Shown in pieces: positions 33,002-42,311 of a stretch of DNA of 54,542 bases (the first letter of the stretch is position 1; every line of letters begins with the position of its first letter). This DNA is from Bacillota bacterium (GTDB lineage Bacteria > Bacillota > Clostridia > Tissierellales > Sedimentibacteraceae): NCBI GenBank assembly GCA_023453025.1, contig JAEXUD010000071.1:1-54542 (forward strand). Direction: 5' to 3'. The position numbers were made by a program, and so were the translations under genes. Under the pieces are notes generated by a model. That model was not told the origin of the DNA, ran no database searches, and saw only the letters and a list, made by a program, of their open reading frames with translations.

Positions 33002-33505
33002 ATGTTAATTCGAATAAATAAGTTTTTGTCATCTGATCAGATTTCTTTAAATATAAATGAGAAATTTATAATTGATGATGAAGATTTTTTAGCAAAAACA
33101 CATCTTTACGAGGATATAGATTTCAAAGGGTCTATTTTCAAGGTTGATGATAATGTTATATTGAATGGTTCAATTAAATATAAATTTGCAGATGAATGTG
33201 CAAGATGTTTAACACCATTTGACAATACGGTGACAACAAGCTTTGAAGCTTTATTATTACGTCAGCTAGATGAAAATGTTGAGTCTGACGAAGTAAAACT
33301 GAAAATAACAGATGGATGTGTTGATTTAGAAGAAACCATAAAACAAATGATTTATTTATCAATGCCAATGAAATCATTGTGCAGTAAAGATTGCAAAGGC
33401 ATATGCCCGAATTGCGGAGTTAATTTAAATAAAGAAGAATGTAAATGCAATGATAATTTGACAGATCCGCGATTTGATAAGTTAAAAGACCTGTTAAAGG
33501 ATTAA
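33002..33505 (+). CDS. YceD/DUF177 family protein
   Basis: ATG at 33002 behind AAGGGTGG; an upstream TTG start would lie inside the promoter. 167 residues. CARCLTPFDN in the middle and the C-terminal Cys cluster CSKDCKGICPNCGVNLN...CKC are characteristic and could bind zinc. The gene precedes rpmF in most bacteria, and members are linked to 23S rRNA or ribosome maturation. The length and position are normal. Confidence 0.88.
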   Translation: MLIRINKFLSSDQISLNINEKFIIDDEDFLAKTHLYEDIDFKGSIFKVDDNVILNGSIKYKFADECARCLTPFDNTVTTSFEALLLRQLDENVESDEVKLKITDGCVDLEETIKQMIYLSMPMKSLCSKDCKGICPNCGVNLNKEECKCNDNLTDPRFDKLKDLLKD

Positions 33506-33518
33506 GGAGGTGTTATAA

Positions 33519-33698
33519 ATGGCAGTACCTAAGAGAAAAACTTCCAAAGCTAGAAGAGATAGAAGAAGAACAGCAAAATCAAGATTAACAGCCCCAAATG
33601 TGATTGAATGCCCACAATGTCATGAAACAAAGCTACCTCACAGAGTGTGTGCAGCTTGCGGATATTATGACGGTAAAGAAGTTATGAGTGTAGAATAA
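33519..33698 (+). CDS. rpmF: 50S ribosomal protein L32
   Basis: 59 codons behind AAGGAGGTG. The protein starts MAVPKRKTSKARRDRRRT and carries CPQC...CAAC, the zinc-ribbon pairs of the Zn-containing (C+) L32 form. It ends YYDGKEVMSVE. It follows yceD by 13 nt and precedes plsX, the standard arrangement. Confidence 0.97.
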   Translation: MAVPKRKTSKARRDRRRTAKSRLTAPNVIECPQCHETKLPHRVCAACGYYDGKEVMSVE

Positions 33699-33705
33699 AG
33701 ACTCT

Positions 33706-33766
33706 TAAAAATAGTGTCAGGACTATAGCAGGGCTATAAAAAGTAGTGCATGGCACTATTTTTTTA
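33706..33766 (+). terminator. intrinsic terminator between rpmF and plsX
   Basis: AAAAATAGTG (33707-33716) pairs with CACTATTTTT (33754-33763), with inner CTATAGC/GGCTATA pairing and a T-run. It likely reduces read-through from the strong rpmF promoter into plsX, which has its own promoter. Confidence 0.75.
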
Positions 33767-33795
33767 TTGCAAAACAAATGGTACTAAGTTATACT
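33767..33795 (+). promoter_or_regulatory. promoter of plsX with a FapR-like half-site
   Basis: TTGCAA (33767-33772), 17-nt spacer, TATACT (33790-33795). The spacer holds GGTACTAA, which resembles one half of the palindromic FapR operator used on plsX in Bacilli. The other half is not convincing. Confidence 0.5.
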
Positions 33796-33828
33796 ATTCT
33801 ATGTAAAAAAACAAACAGAGGTGTACAT

Positions 33829-34827
33829 ATGAAAATTGCTGTAGATGCAATGGGCGGGGATAACGCTCCTGAGGCAATAGTCAAGGGCAGCATACAATCC
33901 AGAGATGAATATAAGGTAAGTATTTTCCTTTCGGGCAAAGAAAGTGTAATTAAAAAGATACTTGAAAAGAACACATCTGACTTTAACAACATTGAAATAT
34001 TAAATGCTGAAGAAGTTATATCCAATGAAGATAAACCTGTAATGGCATTAAGAAGGAAAAAGGATTCGTCACTTGTAAAGGCTTTGAATATGGTTAAAAA
34101 TAAAGAAGCAGACGCAGTTGTTTCTGCAGGCAGTACCGGTGCTTTATTAGCAGGAGCTACCTTGATAACCGGCAGAATAAACGGTATTGAAAGGCCAGCC
34201 ATAGGTACCTTAATACCTAATATGGACGGAGGCTTTGCTTTGCTGATTGATTCAGGAGCCAACGTTGATTCAAAACCAGAATTTCTTTATGATTTTGCAA
34301 TTATGGGAGATGTTTATTTGAAAAAGGTTCTGGATATTTCATCTCCGAGAATTGCTCTTGCCAACATAGGTGCAGAAAAGACCAAGGGTGATAAGCTTTC
34401 TGTAGAAACATACGGATTGTTGGAAAATACAACGCTTCCATTAAACTTTATCGGTAATATTGAAGCAAGGGAAATACTTCAGGGAAAAGCGGATATAATA
34501 GTTTGTGACGGCTTTGTGGGCAATATGATATTAAAAACTCTTGAAGGCACCGTTTTGGAGCTGATGAAGGGTTTAAAACATGAACTCATGTCTTCAACAA
34601 GAACAAAAATTGGAGCCGCTCTTATTAAACCTGCTTTAGTAAATTTCAAAAGCAGATTAGATTATTCAGAGCATGGTGGGGCACCAATACTTGGAGTTAA
34701 AGAAACAGTTGTAAAGGCTCATGGCAGCTCTGATGAAAAAGCATTTAAAAATGCAATTCGCCAGGCCAAAATTTGTTTTGAAAATAATGTAAATGAATTA
34801 ATAGAAGAAAGCATAATGAGGAGGTGA
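33829..34827 (+). CDS. plsX: phosphate acyltransferase PlsX
   Basis: ATG at 33829 behind AGAGGTG. 332 residues starting KIAVDAMGGDNAPEAIVKG, with SAGSTGALLAGA, PAIGTLIP, ANVDSKPEFLYDFA and CDGFVGNMILKT. It converts acyl-ACP to acyl phosphate, the first step of phospholipid synthesis with PlsY. acpP follows five bases later, so carrier and enzyme are co-expressed. Confidence 0.96.
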   Translation: MKIAVDAMGGDNAPEAIVKGSIQSRDEYKVSIFLSGKESVIKKILEKNTSDFNNIEILNAEEVISNEDKPVMALRRKKDSSLVKALNMVKNKEADAVVSAGSTGALLAGATLITGRINGIERPAIGTLIPNMDGGFALLIDSGANVDSKPEFLYDFAIMGDVYLKKVLDISSPRIALANIGAEKTKGDKLSVETYGLLENTTLPLNFIGNIEAREILQGKADIIVCDGFVGNMILKTLEGTVLELMKGLKHELMSSTRTKIGAALIKPALVNFKSRLDYSEHGGAPILGVKETVVKAHGSSDEKAFKNAIRQAKICFENNVNELIEESIMRR

Positions 34828-34832
34828 TTGGC

Positions 34833-35060
34833 ATGTTTGAAAAAATCAGAGACATAGTTGCCGAAAAGGTAGGAGTAGAGGCAGAAGAAATAACCATGGA
34901 AACATCATTTGCTGATGACTTGGAGGCTGATTCAATAACATTGTTTGAATTAGTAATGGCATTAGAGGATGAATTTGACATTGAAATTGATGATGAAAGC
35001 ATTGAACAAATCAATACAGTCGGCGACATAGTTAATTACTTAGAAGAAATAATCAGCTAA
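34833..35060 (+). CDS. acpP: acyl carrier protein
   Basis: ATG at 34833 behind GAGGAGGTG. 75 residues, very acidic, with the phosphopantetheine site EADSITLFELVM (Ser34; usual D-S-L). Length and charge are typical. It carries acyl chains for fatty acid synthesis and PlsX. Confidence 0.96.
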   Translation: MFEKIRDIVAEKVGVEAEEITMETSFADDLEADSITLFELVMALEDEFDIEIDDESIEQINTVGDIVNYLEEIIS

Positions 35061-35083
35061 CAGGATTAATATGAAAATTTTAG

Positions 35084-35101
35084 GGACGCAGCAATGCGTC
35101 C
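35084..35101 (+). promoter_or_regulatory. GNRA-capped hairpin after acpP
   Basis: GGACGCA (35084-35090) pairs with TGCGTCC (35095-35101) around GCAA, a GNRA tetraloop. There is no T-run, so it may stabilise the 3' end or act as a processing site rather than a simple terminator. Confidence 0.45.
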
Positions 35102-35231
35102 TGTATATTAACATAATTATATGTACTTAGAAGGTTATAATTATTTATTATATTTATGAAATTGTTCATAGACGTAATAAACAATTATAACAAGTATAAT
35201 ATTACTCACATTAAAGGAGTATGGAGGAACC

Positions 35232-35945
35232 GTGATTATAGATATAAAGATACTAAACGAATTTGAGAATATAATTAAATACAAGTTTAATAATATAGAA
35301 ATACTTGAGAAATCTCTTACGCACAGCTCATATTCCAATGAAGATAAATTCTACAACAAAGTAAATAATGAAAGACTTGAATTTCTTGGTGATGCTGTTT
35401 TAAGTATAGCAGTGAGCCGTTTCATATTTGATAAATTCCCGGAATATCCAGAAGGAGACTTGACTAAATTAAGGTCACAAGTAGTATGCGAGGATACATT
35501 AAGCCTGGTTGCAGCTAATTTAAATTTGGGCAGATTTCTTTTACTGGGAAAAGGAGAAGAAGCCTCCGGAGGAAGAGAAAGAAAATCTATATTGGCAGAT
35601 GCTGTTGAAGCAATTATTGCAGCAATATATATTGATGGGGGATATAAAAAGGCAGAGGAATTTGTTCTGAATAATTTGACCAAGTATATTCAGCTTGCAG
35701 TCAAAGGAAAAATTGTAACAGATTATAAGTCCTATCTCCAGGAATATTATCAAGGCAAAAGTCAAAATTGCAAAATTCGCTATATTGTAACAAAGGAAGA
35801 AGGACCTGACCATGAAAAGCTGTTTCATGTCAATGTCCTTATAAATAAAGAATTTATAGGCAAAGGAACAGGAAAAAGTAAAAAACTGGCTGAACAGGAT
35901 GCAGCTAAGAATGCACTGATATCAGAAGGTCAGCTAAATGAATAA
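35232..35945 (+). CDS. rnc: ribonuclease III
   Basis: GTG at 35232 with GGAGGAAC just upstream. 237 residues: catalytic domain with ERLEFLGDAVLS (signature, Mg2+ Glu/Asp) and LADAVEAIIAAIYIDGG, then a dsRNA-binding domain (~160-235, DYKSYLQEYYQGK...GKGTGKSKKLAEQDAAKNAL). It processes rRNA precursors and double-stranded RNA. It overlaps the next gene by 8 nt. Confidence 0.96.
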   Translation: MIIDIKILNEFENIIKYKFNNIEILEKSLTHSSYSNEDKFYNKVNNERLEFLGDAVLSIAVSRFIFDKFPEYPEGDLTKLRSQVVCEDTLSLVAANLNLGRFLLLGKGEEASGGRERKSILADAVEAIIAAIYIDGGYKKAEEFVLNNLTKYIQLAVKGKIVTDYKSYLQEYYQGKSQNCKIRYIVTKEEGPDHEKLFHVNVLINKEFIGKGTGKSKKLAEQDAAKNALISEGQLNE

Positions 35946-37032
35946 AAAGATGAAAATAATTCCTGTATTTGTGCCTCATATAGGGTGTCCCAACGATTGC
36001 GTTTTTTGCAATCAGAAAAGAATAACAGGTATGGGTACAGTTTCAGCAAATGCAAAGTATGTTTCAGATATAGTTGAAGAATGCGTTTCAACAATTGACA
36101 AGGACACACACACTGAACTTGCATTTTTTGGAGGTTCTTTTACTGCAATTGACATAAGGGTTCAAGAAGAGCTGTTAAGGGTTGGAAAGCATTATAAGGA
36201 TTCAGGTGTTATTCATAAAATCAGGTGCTCCACAAGACCTGATGCAATAAATAAAGAAATATTAGAGCTGCAAAAAAAATATGGTATGGATATAATTGAG
36301 CTGGGTATACAAAGCCTTGATGATGAGGTGCTTAAAACATCCAACAGAGGACACAACAGAATTCATTCAGAAAATGCCAGCAGGATGATTAAGGAAAATG
36401 GATTTACACTAGGTCATCAAATTATGCCCGGGCTTCCCGGAAGCACATTAGAAAAGGATATAAAAACATGTCTTGATTCTATAGAAATGAAGCCTGACAT
36501 TGTAAGAATCTATCCTACATTGATAATAAAAGAAACTGATTTAGCAGACATGTATACAGCAGGAATCTACAAGCCTTTAACATTAGTCGAGGCAACATGC
36601 ATATCCGCTTTTATGTATAGCCAATACTATATTAATAATATCAAGGTTATAAGAATAGGACTGCAAAACACTGATTCCATAAATAAAACTGAAGATGTTG
36701 TTGCAGGTCCTTTTCATCCTGCATTCAGGCAGCTGGTAGAAGAAAAAATATATCTCGAATCAATTTTACTTACATTAAACAACTTGAATTTAAAAGGAAA
36801 GTATATAAATATTGCTGCTGATAAAAAACTTATAAGCAGCATAGCAGGACAGAAAAAAAATAATATTAATAAACTAAAAGATTCGTTTTTAATAAGCGGA
36901 ATATCCTTCATAAATTCCACTGATGAAAATATAATTGAGATTTATGACGAACAAAACAAAATAGGAAGCTTTGAAAAAGACAGCATATTTAAAAATTATT
37001 TAAGACGTAAGCAGGGGGGAAAATGTATTTAA
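35938..37032 (+). CDS. radical SAM protein, Elp3-like
   Basis: 364 residues. PVFVPHIGCPNDCVFCNQKRITG carries the CxxxCxxC iron-sulfur motif, followed by ELAFFGGSFTAI, STRPDAINKEIL, IELGIQSLDDEVL and GHQIMPGLPGS, the order seen in the Elp3/YhcC-type radical SAM group. There is no acetyltransferase domain at the C-terminus, so it is not full Elp3. The gene lies between rnc and smc in many Clostridia. The substrate is not known; tRNA modification is a guess. Its end overlaps smc by 10 nt. Confidence 0.88.
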   Translation: MNKKMKIIPVFVPHIGCPNDCVFCNQKRITGMGTVSANAKYVSDIVEECVSTIDKDTHTELAFFGGSFTAIDIRVQEELLRVGKHYKDSGVIHKIRCSTRPDAINKEILELQKKYGMDIIELGIQSLDDEVLKTSNRGHNRIHSENASRMIKENGFTLGHQIMPGLPGSTLEKDIKTCLDSIEMKPDIVRIYPTLIIKETDLADMYTAGIYKPLTLVEATCISAFMYSQYYINNIKVIRIGLQNTDSINKTEDVVAGPFHPAFRQLVEEKIYLESILLTLNNLNLKGKYINIAADKKLISSIAGQKKNNINKLKDSFLISGISFINSTDENIIEIYDEQNKIGSFEKDSIFKNYLRRKQGGKCI

Positions 37033-40000
37033 AAAAGGTTTATATAAACGGGTTTAAATCCTTTGCGGAAAAAACAGAAATCATAGTTGAAAATGGAATT
37101 ACAGCAGTTGTCGGCCCAAACGGCAGCGGTAAAAGCAATATATCAGATGCCATAAAATGGGTTTTGGGAGAACAAAGCGCCAAGTCATTAAGAGGCGGCA
37201 AAATGGATGATGTAATATTTGCCGGAACAGAAAAGAGGATGCCTCTGGGCTATGCGGAGGTTAATTTAATTTTTGATAATGAATCAGGTCAAATTCCAAT
37301 TGAATACAATGAAGTCAGCATAAAAAGAAAGCTTTATAAAACAGGTGAAAGCGAATACTATATAAACAAGCAGCAATGCAGGCTAAAAGATATAAAAGAG
37401 CTGTTCATGGACACAGGTATAGGCAGCGAGGGATATTCTTTTATAGGACAAGGCCGTGTTGAAGATATATTAAGCCCTAATTCTGAAACAAGAAGAAAGG
37501 TTTTTGAAGAAGCTTCAGGTATAGTAAAATACAAAACCAGGAAAGATGAATCTGAAAGAAAACTTGAAAAAACATCGGACAACCTGAATAGAGTAGAAGA
37601 TATAATTCACGAGCTTGAGGAACGAATACTCCCTCTTTCAGAGCAGAGCATAAAAGCAAGAAAGTACATTGAATTAAAGGATGATTTAAAGCAATATGAG
37701 CTAAATTATTATGTTCATGAATACGAAAAACACAGTGAGCAGCTAAAAGCATTAGAAAATCAAAGAAACCTTGCTATAGAGCAAAAACAAAATCTGCAAA
37801 AAAGAAGAGATGCAATATCTGAAACAATTTCATCTCAAAAAGAACAAATAATTGAAATGCAGCTATTAATAAAATCTATTGAAGCCACTCGTGATTCAAA
37901 GAATAAAGAGTACGAGAGCTATCAGAATCTCTGCAGTGTTCACAAGGAAAAGAAGTTGCTGTTCAATACAAATATTGAAAATGTAAAAAAAGAAATAAAA
38001 GTTTTTGAAATAAGGAATGCCGAATTACAAGAAAGTATTAACAAGCTTAATGGAGAAAAAATTCAGCTTGAAGAAAATTTAAAAAATGACATGGAAAAAT
38101 TCAGTTCCATGAATGATGAAATTTTAAAATACAAAAATGAAATAGAAAAAATTCTTCAAAGCATAGAAGAACAGAAAAGTCATCTATTTGAGCTCCACAA
38201 AGAAATTAACAAGCAAAACAGCCAAAAAAGCACAATAGAGTCCTTCATATCAAACAACAATGAAAGAATTGAAAATTTAAGAACTGAAATTACATCTGAG
38301 GAAGCAGATAAACAAAACAAACTTGAAATAATTAAAATTCTCGAGGTTGAACAAAATAAAACAACCGACAAATTGTATGAGATAAAAACAGAGCTTGACA
38401 ACACAACAAACAATTTGGCAGCAGCAGAAAAGGAAAAAGAATTACTAACTGATGAAATAAGAGAAATCAGTGATAAATTAAGCAACTCTAAATCAAAGCT
38501 CAATATTCTTTCAAACATGGAAGCTTATTATGACGGATATTACAAAAGTATAAAAACCGTAATGAATAATAAGGAAAAAGAGCCAATGCTTAAAAAATCC
38601 ATATTAGGGACAGTTGCTGATATAATCAAGACTGAAAAAAAATATGAAACAGCAATTGAGGTGGCTCTTGGCTCTGCAATACAAAATATAATAGTAAGCA
38701 CAGATATTGAAGCTGAAAATATAATTGAGTATTTAAAGAAAAATAAAATAGGAAGAGTAACCTTCCTCCCAATAAACATGCTTCAGGAAAGAAATCTGAA
38801 CAAAGCAGAACAAGAGATTTTAAAAGATAAAAGTGTTATAAACACAGGGGATATGCTGGTTAATACAAATCCAAGGTTTGACTCAGTAATAAAGCATCTT
38901 CTGGGCAGAATAATCATAGTGGATAATTTAAATAATGGTTTTAAAATATCCAGACGTCTGGGCAATTCAATTAAAATAGTAACCCTCCAAGGGGATGTTA
39001 TAAATTCAGGCGGTTCAGTAACAGGCGGTCACATAAGCAGTAATCAAAACCTTTTAGGACGAAAAAGAGAAATAGAAGAATGCAAGACTTCAATTGATAA
39101 ATCAACTAAGTTTTTGAAAGACAAAAATACCGAATTAAACAATATTTTTTCAGCAATTAAGAACTATAACGAGGCAATATCAAATATTAAAAATGAAATC
39201 AATGAAAAAAACAGCCTTTATTCAATGAATTCATCAAAAATAAATATGCTTAAGGAACAAGCTGAAAAAACAGCTCTGGCCATTAAAAAATATAATGAAG
39301 AAATGCAGTTTATTAAAGATGAAAATGAAAACTATATCAATTCCCTAAAAAATATTTGCATTGAAACAGAAAACTTGAAAAAATCAATTGAAGAAAAAGA
39401 AAAAAATATAGAAGAGACAGTAACACAAAATGATGCGAACAAAGACAGATATGAAGAATATAACAGGGTGATTTTAGAGCAGAGAGATCTGGTTGCTCAA
39501 ATTTCACAGGATATTAAGCTTAAGGAAGAAAAGTTAAGTAATATTGAAACTGAGACAATAAGAAATAATGAACTAAAGTTATTGAAAGAAGAAAATTTAA
39601 AACTTATTGACAATGAAATAAAATCGGCTGATTCTATAATAGAAGAATACAGCAAAAAGTCTAAAGCTTTAGCAGATGAAATAAAAAAAATCAGTGAAAG
39701 CTACATCAAGGAAAAAGAAGATTTGGATACTTCACAAAATGCTATATACGAGTATCAAAATAAAATAAATGATGCAAATAAAGCAATTACCGACATTCTG
39801 GACGATGAAATAAAAATGAATGTTAAAATTGAAAGAGAAAATTCAAAAGTAGAAGAAATTTCCTCAAAACTTTGGGAAGACTATGAAATAAACTATGCAA
39901 TGGCTTTAAAATACAAAGATGACAGCATAAGCCAGACAAAACTTTACAGTGAAGTCAGCACAATAAAAAAGGCCATTAAGGAGCTTGGCAATATTAATCT

Positions 40001-40592
40001 GGATTCTATCGAAGAATACGAAGAAGTTAAGGGAAGATATGATTTTATGAAAAATCAACAAAAGGATTTAGTTGATGCAAAAAATCAGCTTAAGGAAGTA
40101 ATCAGTGAGCTGGAAATGCAGATGAGGGATAAGTTTGTCGAGGAATTTGAATCCATAAGACTGAAGTTCAATGAAGTGTTCAGGAAGCTGTTCAATGGCG
40201 GAAGCGGTGACGTTTATTTAGAGGATGAAGCAGATGCTTTGAACTCTAATATTGAAATTGCAGTACAGCCTCCAGGCAAAAAGTTAAGTAAAATTTCACT
40301 TTTATCAGGAGGAGAAAAAGCACTTACTGCAATTGCTTTGCTATTTGCAATATTAAAAACCAAACCGACACCATTTTGCATTCTTGATGAGATTGAGGCT
40401 GCCCTGGATGATGCAAATATAAACAGATTTGCACAGTTTATAAAGGTATTTTCAAAGGAAACACAGTTTATTGTAATAACTCACAGAAAAGGAACGATGG
40501 AATGCGCAGATACGCTATACGGCGCTACTATGGAAGAAAAAGGAGTCACAAAGCTTGTATCAATGAAGCTGTCAGATGCGTATGAGCAATAA
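37023..40592 (+). CDS. smc: chromosome segregation protein SMC
   Basis: 1189 residues, full length. The N-terminal ATPase half has Walker A GPNGSGKS (31-38) and the Q-loop region SFIGQGRVEDIL. Long coiled coils flank a hinge (~515-670) with VVTLQGDVINSGGSVTGG-like residues (IVTLQGDVINSGGSVTGG). The C-terminal half has the signature LLSGGEKALTAIALLFA and Walker B FCILDEIEAALDDANI. It forms the condensin ring with ScpA/ScpB, which are not in this window. Start behind GGGGGG. Confidence 0.97.
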   Translation: MYLKKVYINGFKSFAEKTEIIVENGITAVVGPNGSGKSNISDAIKWVLGEQSAKSLRGGKMDDVIFAGTEKRMPLGYAEVNLIFDNESGQIPIEYNEVSIKRKLYKTGESEYYINKQQCRLKDIKELFMDTGIGSEGYSFIGQGRVEDILSPNSETRRKVFEEASGIVKYKTRKDESERKLEKTSDNLNRVEDIIHELEERILPLSEQSIKARKYIELKDDLKQYELNYYVHEYEKHSEQLKALENQRNLAIEQKQNLQKRRDAISETISSQKEQIIEMQLLIKSIEATRDSKNKEYESYQNLCSVHKEKKLLFNTNIENVKKEIKVFEIRNAELQESINKLNGEKIQLEENLKNDMEKFSSMNDEILKYKNEIEKILQSIEEQKSHLFELHKEINKQNSQKSTIESFISNNNERIENLRTEITSEEADKQNKLEIIKILEVEQNKTTDKLYEIKTELDNTTNNLAAAEKEKELLTDEIREISDKLSNSKSKLNILSNMEAYYDGYYKSIKTVMNNKEKEPMLKKSILGTVADIIKTEKKYETAIEVALGSAIQNIIVSTDIEAENIIEYLKKNKIGRVTFLPINMLQERNLNKAEQEILKDKSVINTGDMLVNTNPRFDSVIKHLLGRIIIVDNLNNGFKISRRLGNSIKIVTLQGDVINSGGSVTGGHISSNQNLLGRKREIEECKTSIDKSTKFLKDKNTELNNIFSAIKNYNEAISNIKNEINEKNSLYSMNSSKINMLKEQAEKTALAIKKYNEEMQFIKDENENYINSLKNICIETENLKKSIEEKEKNIEETVTQNDANKDRYEEYNRVILEQRDLVAQISQDIKLKEEKLSNIETETIRNNELKLLKEENLKLIDNEIKSADSIIEEYSKKSKALADEIKKISESYIKEKEDLDTSQNAIYEYQNKINDANKAITDILDDEIKMNVKIERENSKVEEISSKLWEDYEINYAMALKYKDDSISQTKLYSEVSTIKKAIKELGNINLDSIEEYEEVKGRYDFMKNQQKDLVDAKNQLKEVISELEMQMRDKFVEEFESIRLKFNEVFRKLFNGGSGDVYLEDEADALNSNIEIAVQPPGKKLSKISLLSGGEKALTAIALLFAILKTKPTPFCILDEIEAALDDANINRFAQFIKVFSKETQFIVITHRKGTMECADTLYGATMEEKGVTKLVSMKLSDAYEQ

Positions 40593-40616
40593 AAGAACAA
40601 TTAATATGGAGGAAAC

Positions 40617-41756
40617 ATGTTTAATTTTTTAAAGAAAAAAAAAGATAAAGAAAATATCGAACTTGATGAAAAAAATGAGATTAAGGAAGCTGATGATATT
40701 GATGATGAAATAACTGAAAATGATGGTACAACAGAAATAAAAGAAACAGAAAACAAGGAAGAAGCAGACTATACATCAGCAGAAATTGTAAATGAAAAAT
40801 ATGTAGTTGACAAATCTGATAGACTTGAAAAGAAAGAAAAAAAAGGCGTAAGCTTTTTTGAAAAGTTAAAAGAAGGACTTTCAAAAACAAAGAAAAACTT
40901 AACAGAGCAAATCGAAAGCATAGTATTCAAACATAAAAAAATCGACGATGATTTCCTGGATGAATTAGAAGAAATTCTGATTACATCAGACATGGGTGTT
41001 GAAACAACAATGGATATAATTGATTATATCAAGACAGAAGCCAAAAAAAGAAAGCTGGAAGACACATCTGAAATAAAAGAAATTATAAAAGAATACCTGA
41101 TTAACATGCTTGAAGAACATGAAGAAAAAGAAGAGACAACTAACCGGCAAAGAGTAATGTTGATAGTCGGAGTCAACGGAGTCGGCAAAACTACTTCAAT
41201 AGGTAAAATAGCCTATAGACTGAAGCAATCAGAAAAAAGCGTAATTGTGGCTGCAGCGGATACATTCAGAGCCGCAGCGGTCGAACAGCTTAAGGAATGG
41301 TGCAAAAGAGCAGGTGTAGATATAGTTGCGTCAGAACAAGGCTCAGACCCGGGCGCTGTAATTTTTGATGCGATACAGGCAGCAAAAGCAAGAAAGACAG
41401 ATATTTTAATCTGCGATACAGCAGGAAGACTTCACAACAAGGTAAACTTGATGAATGAATTAAGTAAAATTTCAAAAATCGTCAACAAGGAGTTTTCCGG
41501 AGCAAAAATAGATGTGTTCCTGGTAATAGATTCCACAACAGGTCAAAATGGTTTGATACAAGCTAAACTATTCTCTGAAACCTGCAACATAAACGGGTTA
41601 ATTCTTACAAAGCTTGACGGAACAGCTAAGGGAGGAATAGCATTCCCTATAGTAAATGAACTGAAAGTTCCTATCAAGTATGTAGGTGTGGGAGAAAAAA
41701 TCGACGACCTGCAGGATTTCAACGCACCAGACTTTGTAAATGCAATATTTGAATAA
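40617..41756 (+). CDS. ftsY: signal recognition particle receptor FtsY
   Basis: 379 residues. An acidic N-terminal A domain (~1-70, Glu/Asp/Lys repeats) is followed by the N domain and G domain with VGVNGVGKTTS (G1), ADTFRAAAVEQL, DTAGRLH (G3), TKLDGTAKGG (G4) and the GVGEKIDDLQDF end. It binds Ffh at the membrane for co-translational targeting. It lies 24 nt after smc, probably in the same transcript. Confidence 0.97.
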   Translation: MFNFLKKKKDKENIELDEKNEIKEADDIDDEITENDGTTEIKETENKEEADYTSAEIVNEKYVVDKSDRLEKKEKKGVSFFEKLKEGLSKTKKNLTEQIESIVFKHKKIDDDFLDELEEILITSDMGVETTMDIIDYIKTEAKKRKLEDTSEIKEIIKEYLINMLEEHEEKEETTNRQRVMLIVGVNGVGKTTSIGKIAYRLKQSEKSVIVAAADTFRAAAVEQLKEWCKRAGVDIVASEQGSDPGAVIFDAIQAAKARKTDILICDTAGRLHNKVNLMNELSKISKIVNKEFSGAKIDVFLVIDSTTGQNGLIQAKLFSETCNINGLILTKLDGTAKGGIAFPIVNELKVPIKYVGVGEKIDDLQDFNAPDFVNAIFE

Positions 41757-41758
41757 AT

Positions 41759-41877
41759 ATGCCCTAACCCCATTTTTCAGAGTGTTTTTTCTGAAAAATG
41801 GCTGGTAGGTCATTCACAACGAGTTCCCAATTTATGCGACGAAAGGAGCAAATAAATTGGTGAACGAGACTGTGAGT
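41759..41877 (+). repeat. interspersed structured element, copy 2
   Basis: Starts ATGCCCTAACC two bases after the ftsY stop codon. Hairpin a is CCATTTTTCAG/CTGAAAAATGG (41770-41780/41791-41801, perfect), then TGGTAGGTCA. Hairpin b has outer stem TCACA/TGTGA (41814-41818/41871-41875) and inner stem GTTCCCAATTTAT/ATAAATTGG-T-GAAC (41823-41835/41852-41865). Compared with copy 1, outer and inner stems differ by paired changes. It ends before the -35 of the ylxM promoter and could double as the smc-ftsY terminator, since a T-run follows (41878-41885). Confidence 0.68.
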
Positions 41878-41895
41878 ATTTTTTTAAAAAAACTA

Positions 41896-41924
41896 TTGAC
41901 AAAGTTCCATATATGCGGTAAAAT
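41896..41924 (+). promoter_or_regulatory. sigma-A promoter of ylxM-ffh
   Basis: TTGACA (41896-41901), 17-nt spacer, TAAAAT (41919-41924), 36 nt before the ylxM start. Confidence 0.78.
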
Positions 41925-41959
41925 TCACTGTCAAGCGAAATACTTTACAGTAGGTGAAT

Positions 41960-42307
41960 ATGTCGGAGAAAAAATTTATATACAGCATCTTATATGATTA
42001 CTATGGTGCTTTACTAAAAGACAATCAGGCAAATATAATCGACCTATACTATAATCAGGACTTGAGTCTTTCTGAAATTGCTGAGGATATGAATATCACC
42101 AGGCAGGGAGTATATGATGCTTTAAAAAGGGCAGAAAAAAGCTTGATGGAATTTGAAGAGAAAATCAAGCTTCATGAAAAGTACGAAAGATATTCAAAAG
42201 CAGCAGAAAATATTGTGAAGCTCGCCTCAAGCATAGATGACATAAAATATTCAGAAGCAGTGAATTCAATTAAGTCAGAGGCTTCAAAAATAATTAATGA
42301 AGGGTAG
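41960..42307 (+). CDS. ylxM: YlxM family SRP-associated DNA-binding-like protein
   Basis: ATG at 41960 follows TAGGTG. 115 residues, all helical, with a helix-turn-helix LSLSEIAEDMNITRQGVYDALKRAEKSL like sigma-70 region 4. YlxM proteins are encoded directly before ffh in Firmicutes and influence SRP function. It ends 4 nt before the ffh start. Confidence 0.92.
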   Translation: MSEKKFIYSILYDYYGALLKDNQANIIDLYYNQDLSLSEIAEDMNITRQGVYDALKRAEKSLMEFEEKIKLHEKYERYSKAAENIVKLASSIDDIKYSEAVNSIKSEASKIINEG

Positions 42308-42311
42308 CAAA

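Noticed and set aside
33767..33795. Full FapR operator at plsX
   Set aside because: Only one half (GGTACTAA) is recognisable; the inverted half is missing.
41831..41865. Group II intron domain V
   Set aside because: The GAAAGG loop is suggestive, but the stem lacks the conserved AGC triad, and copy 1 does not keep the loop sequence.
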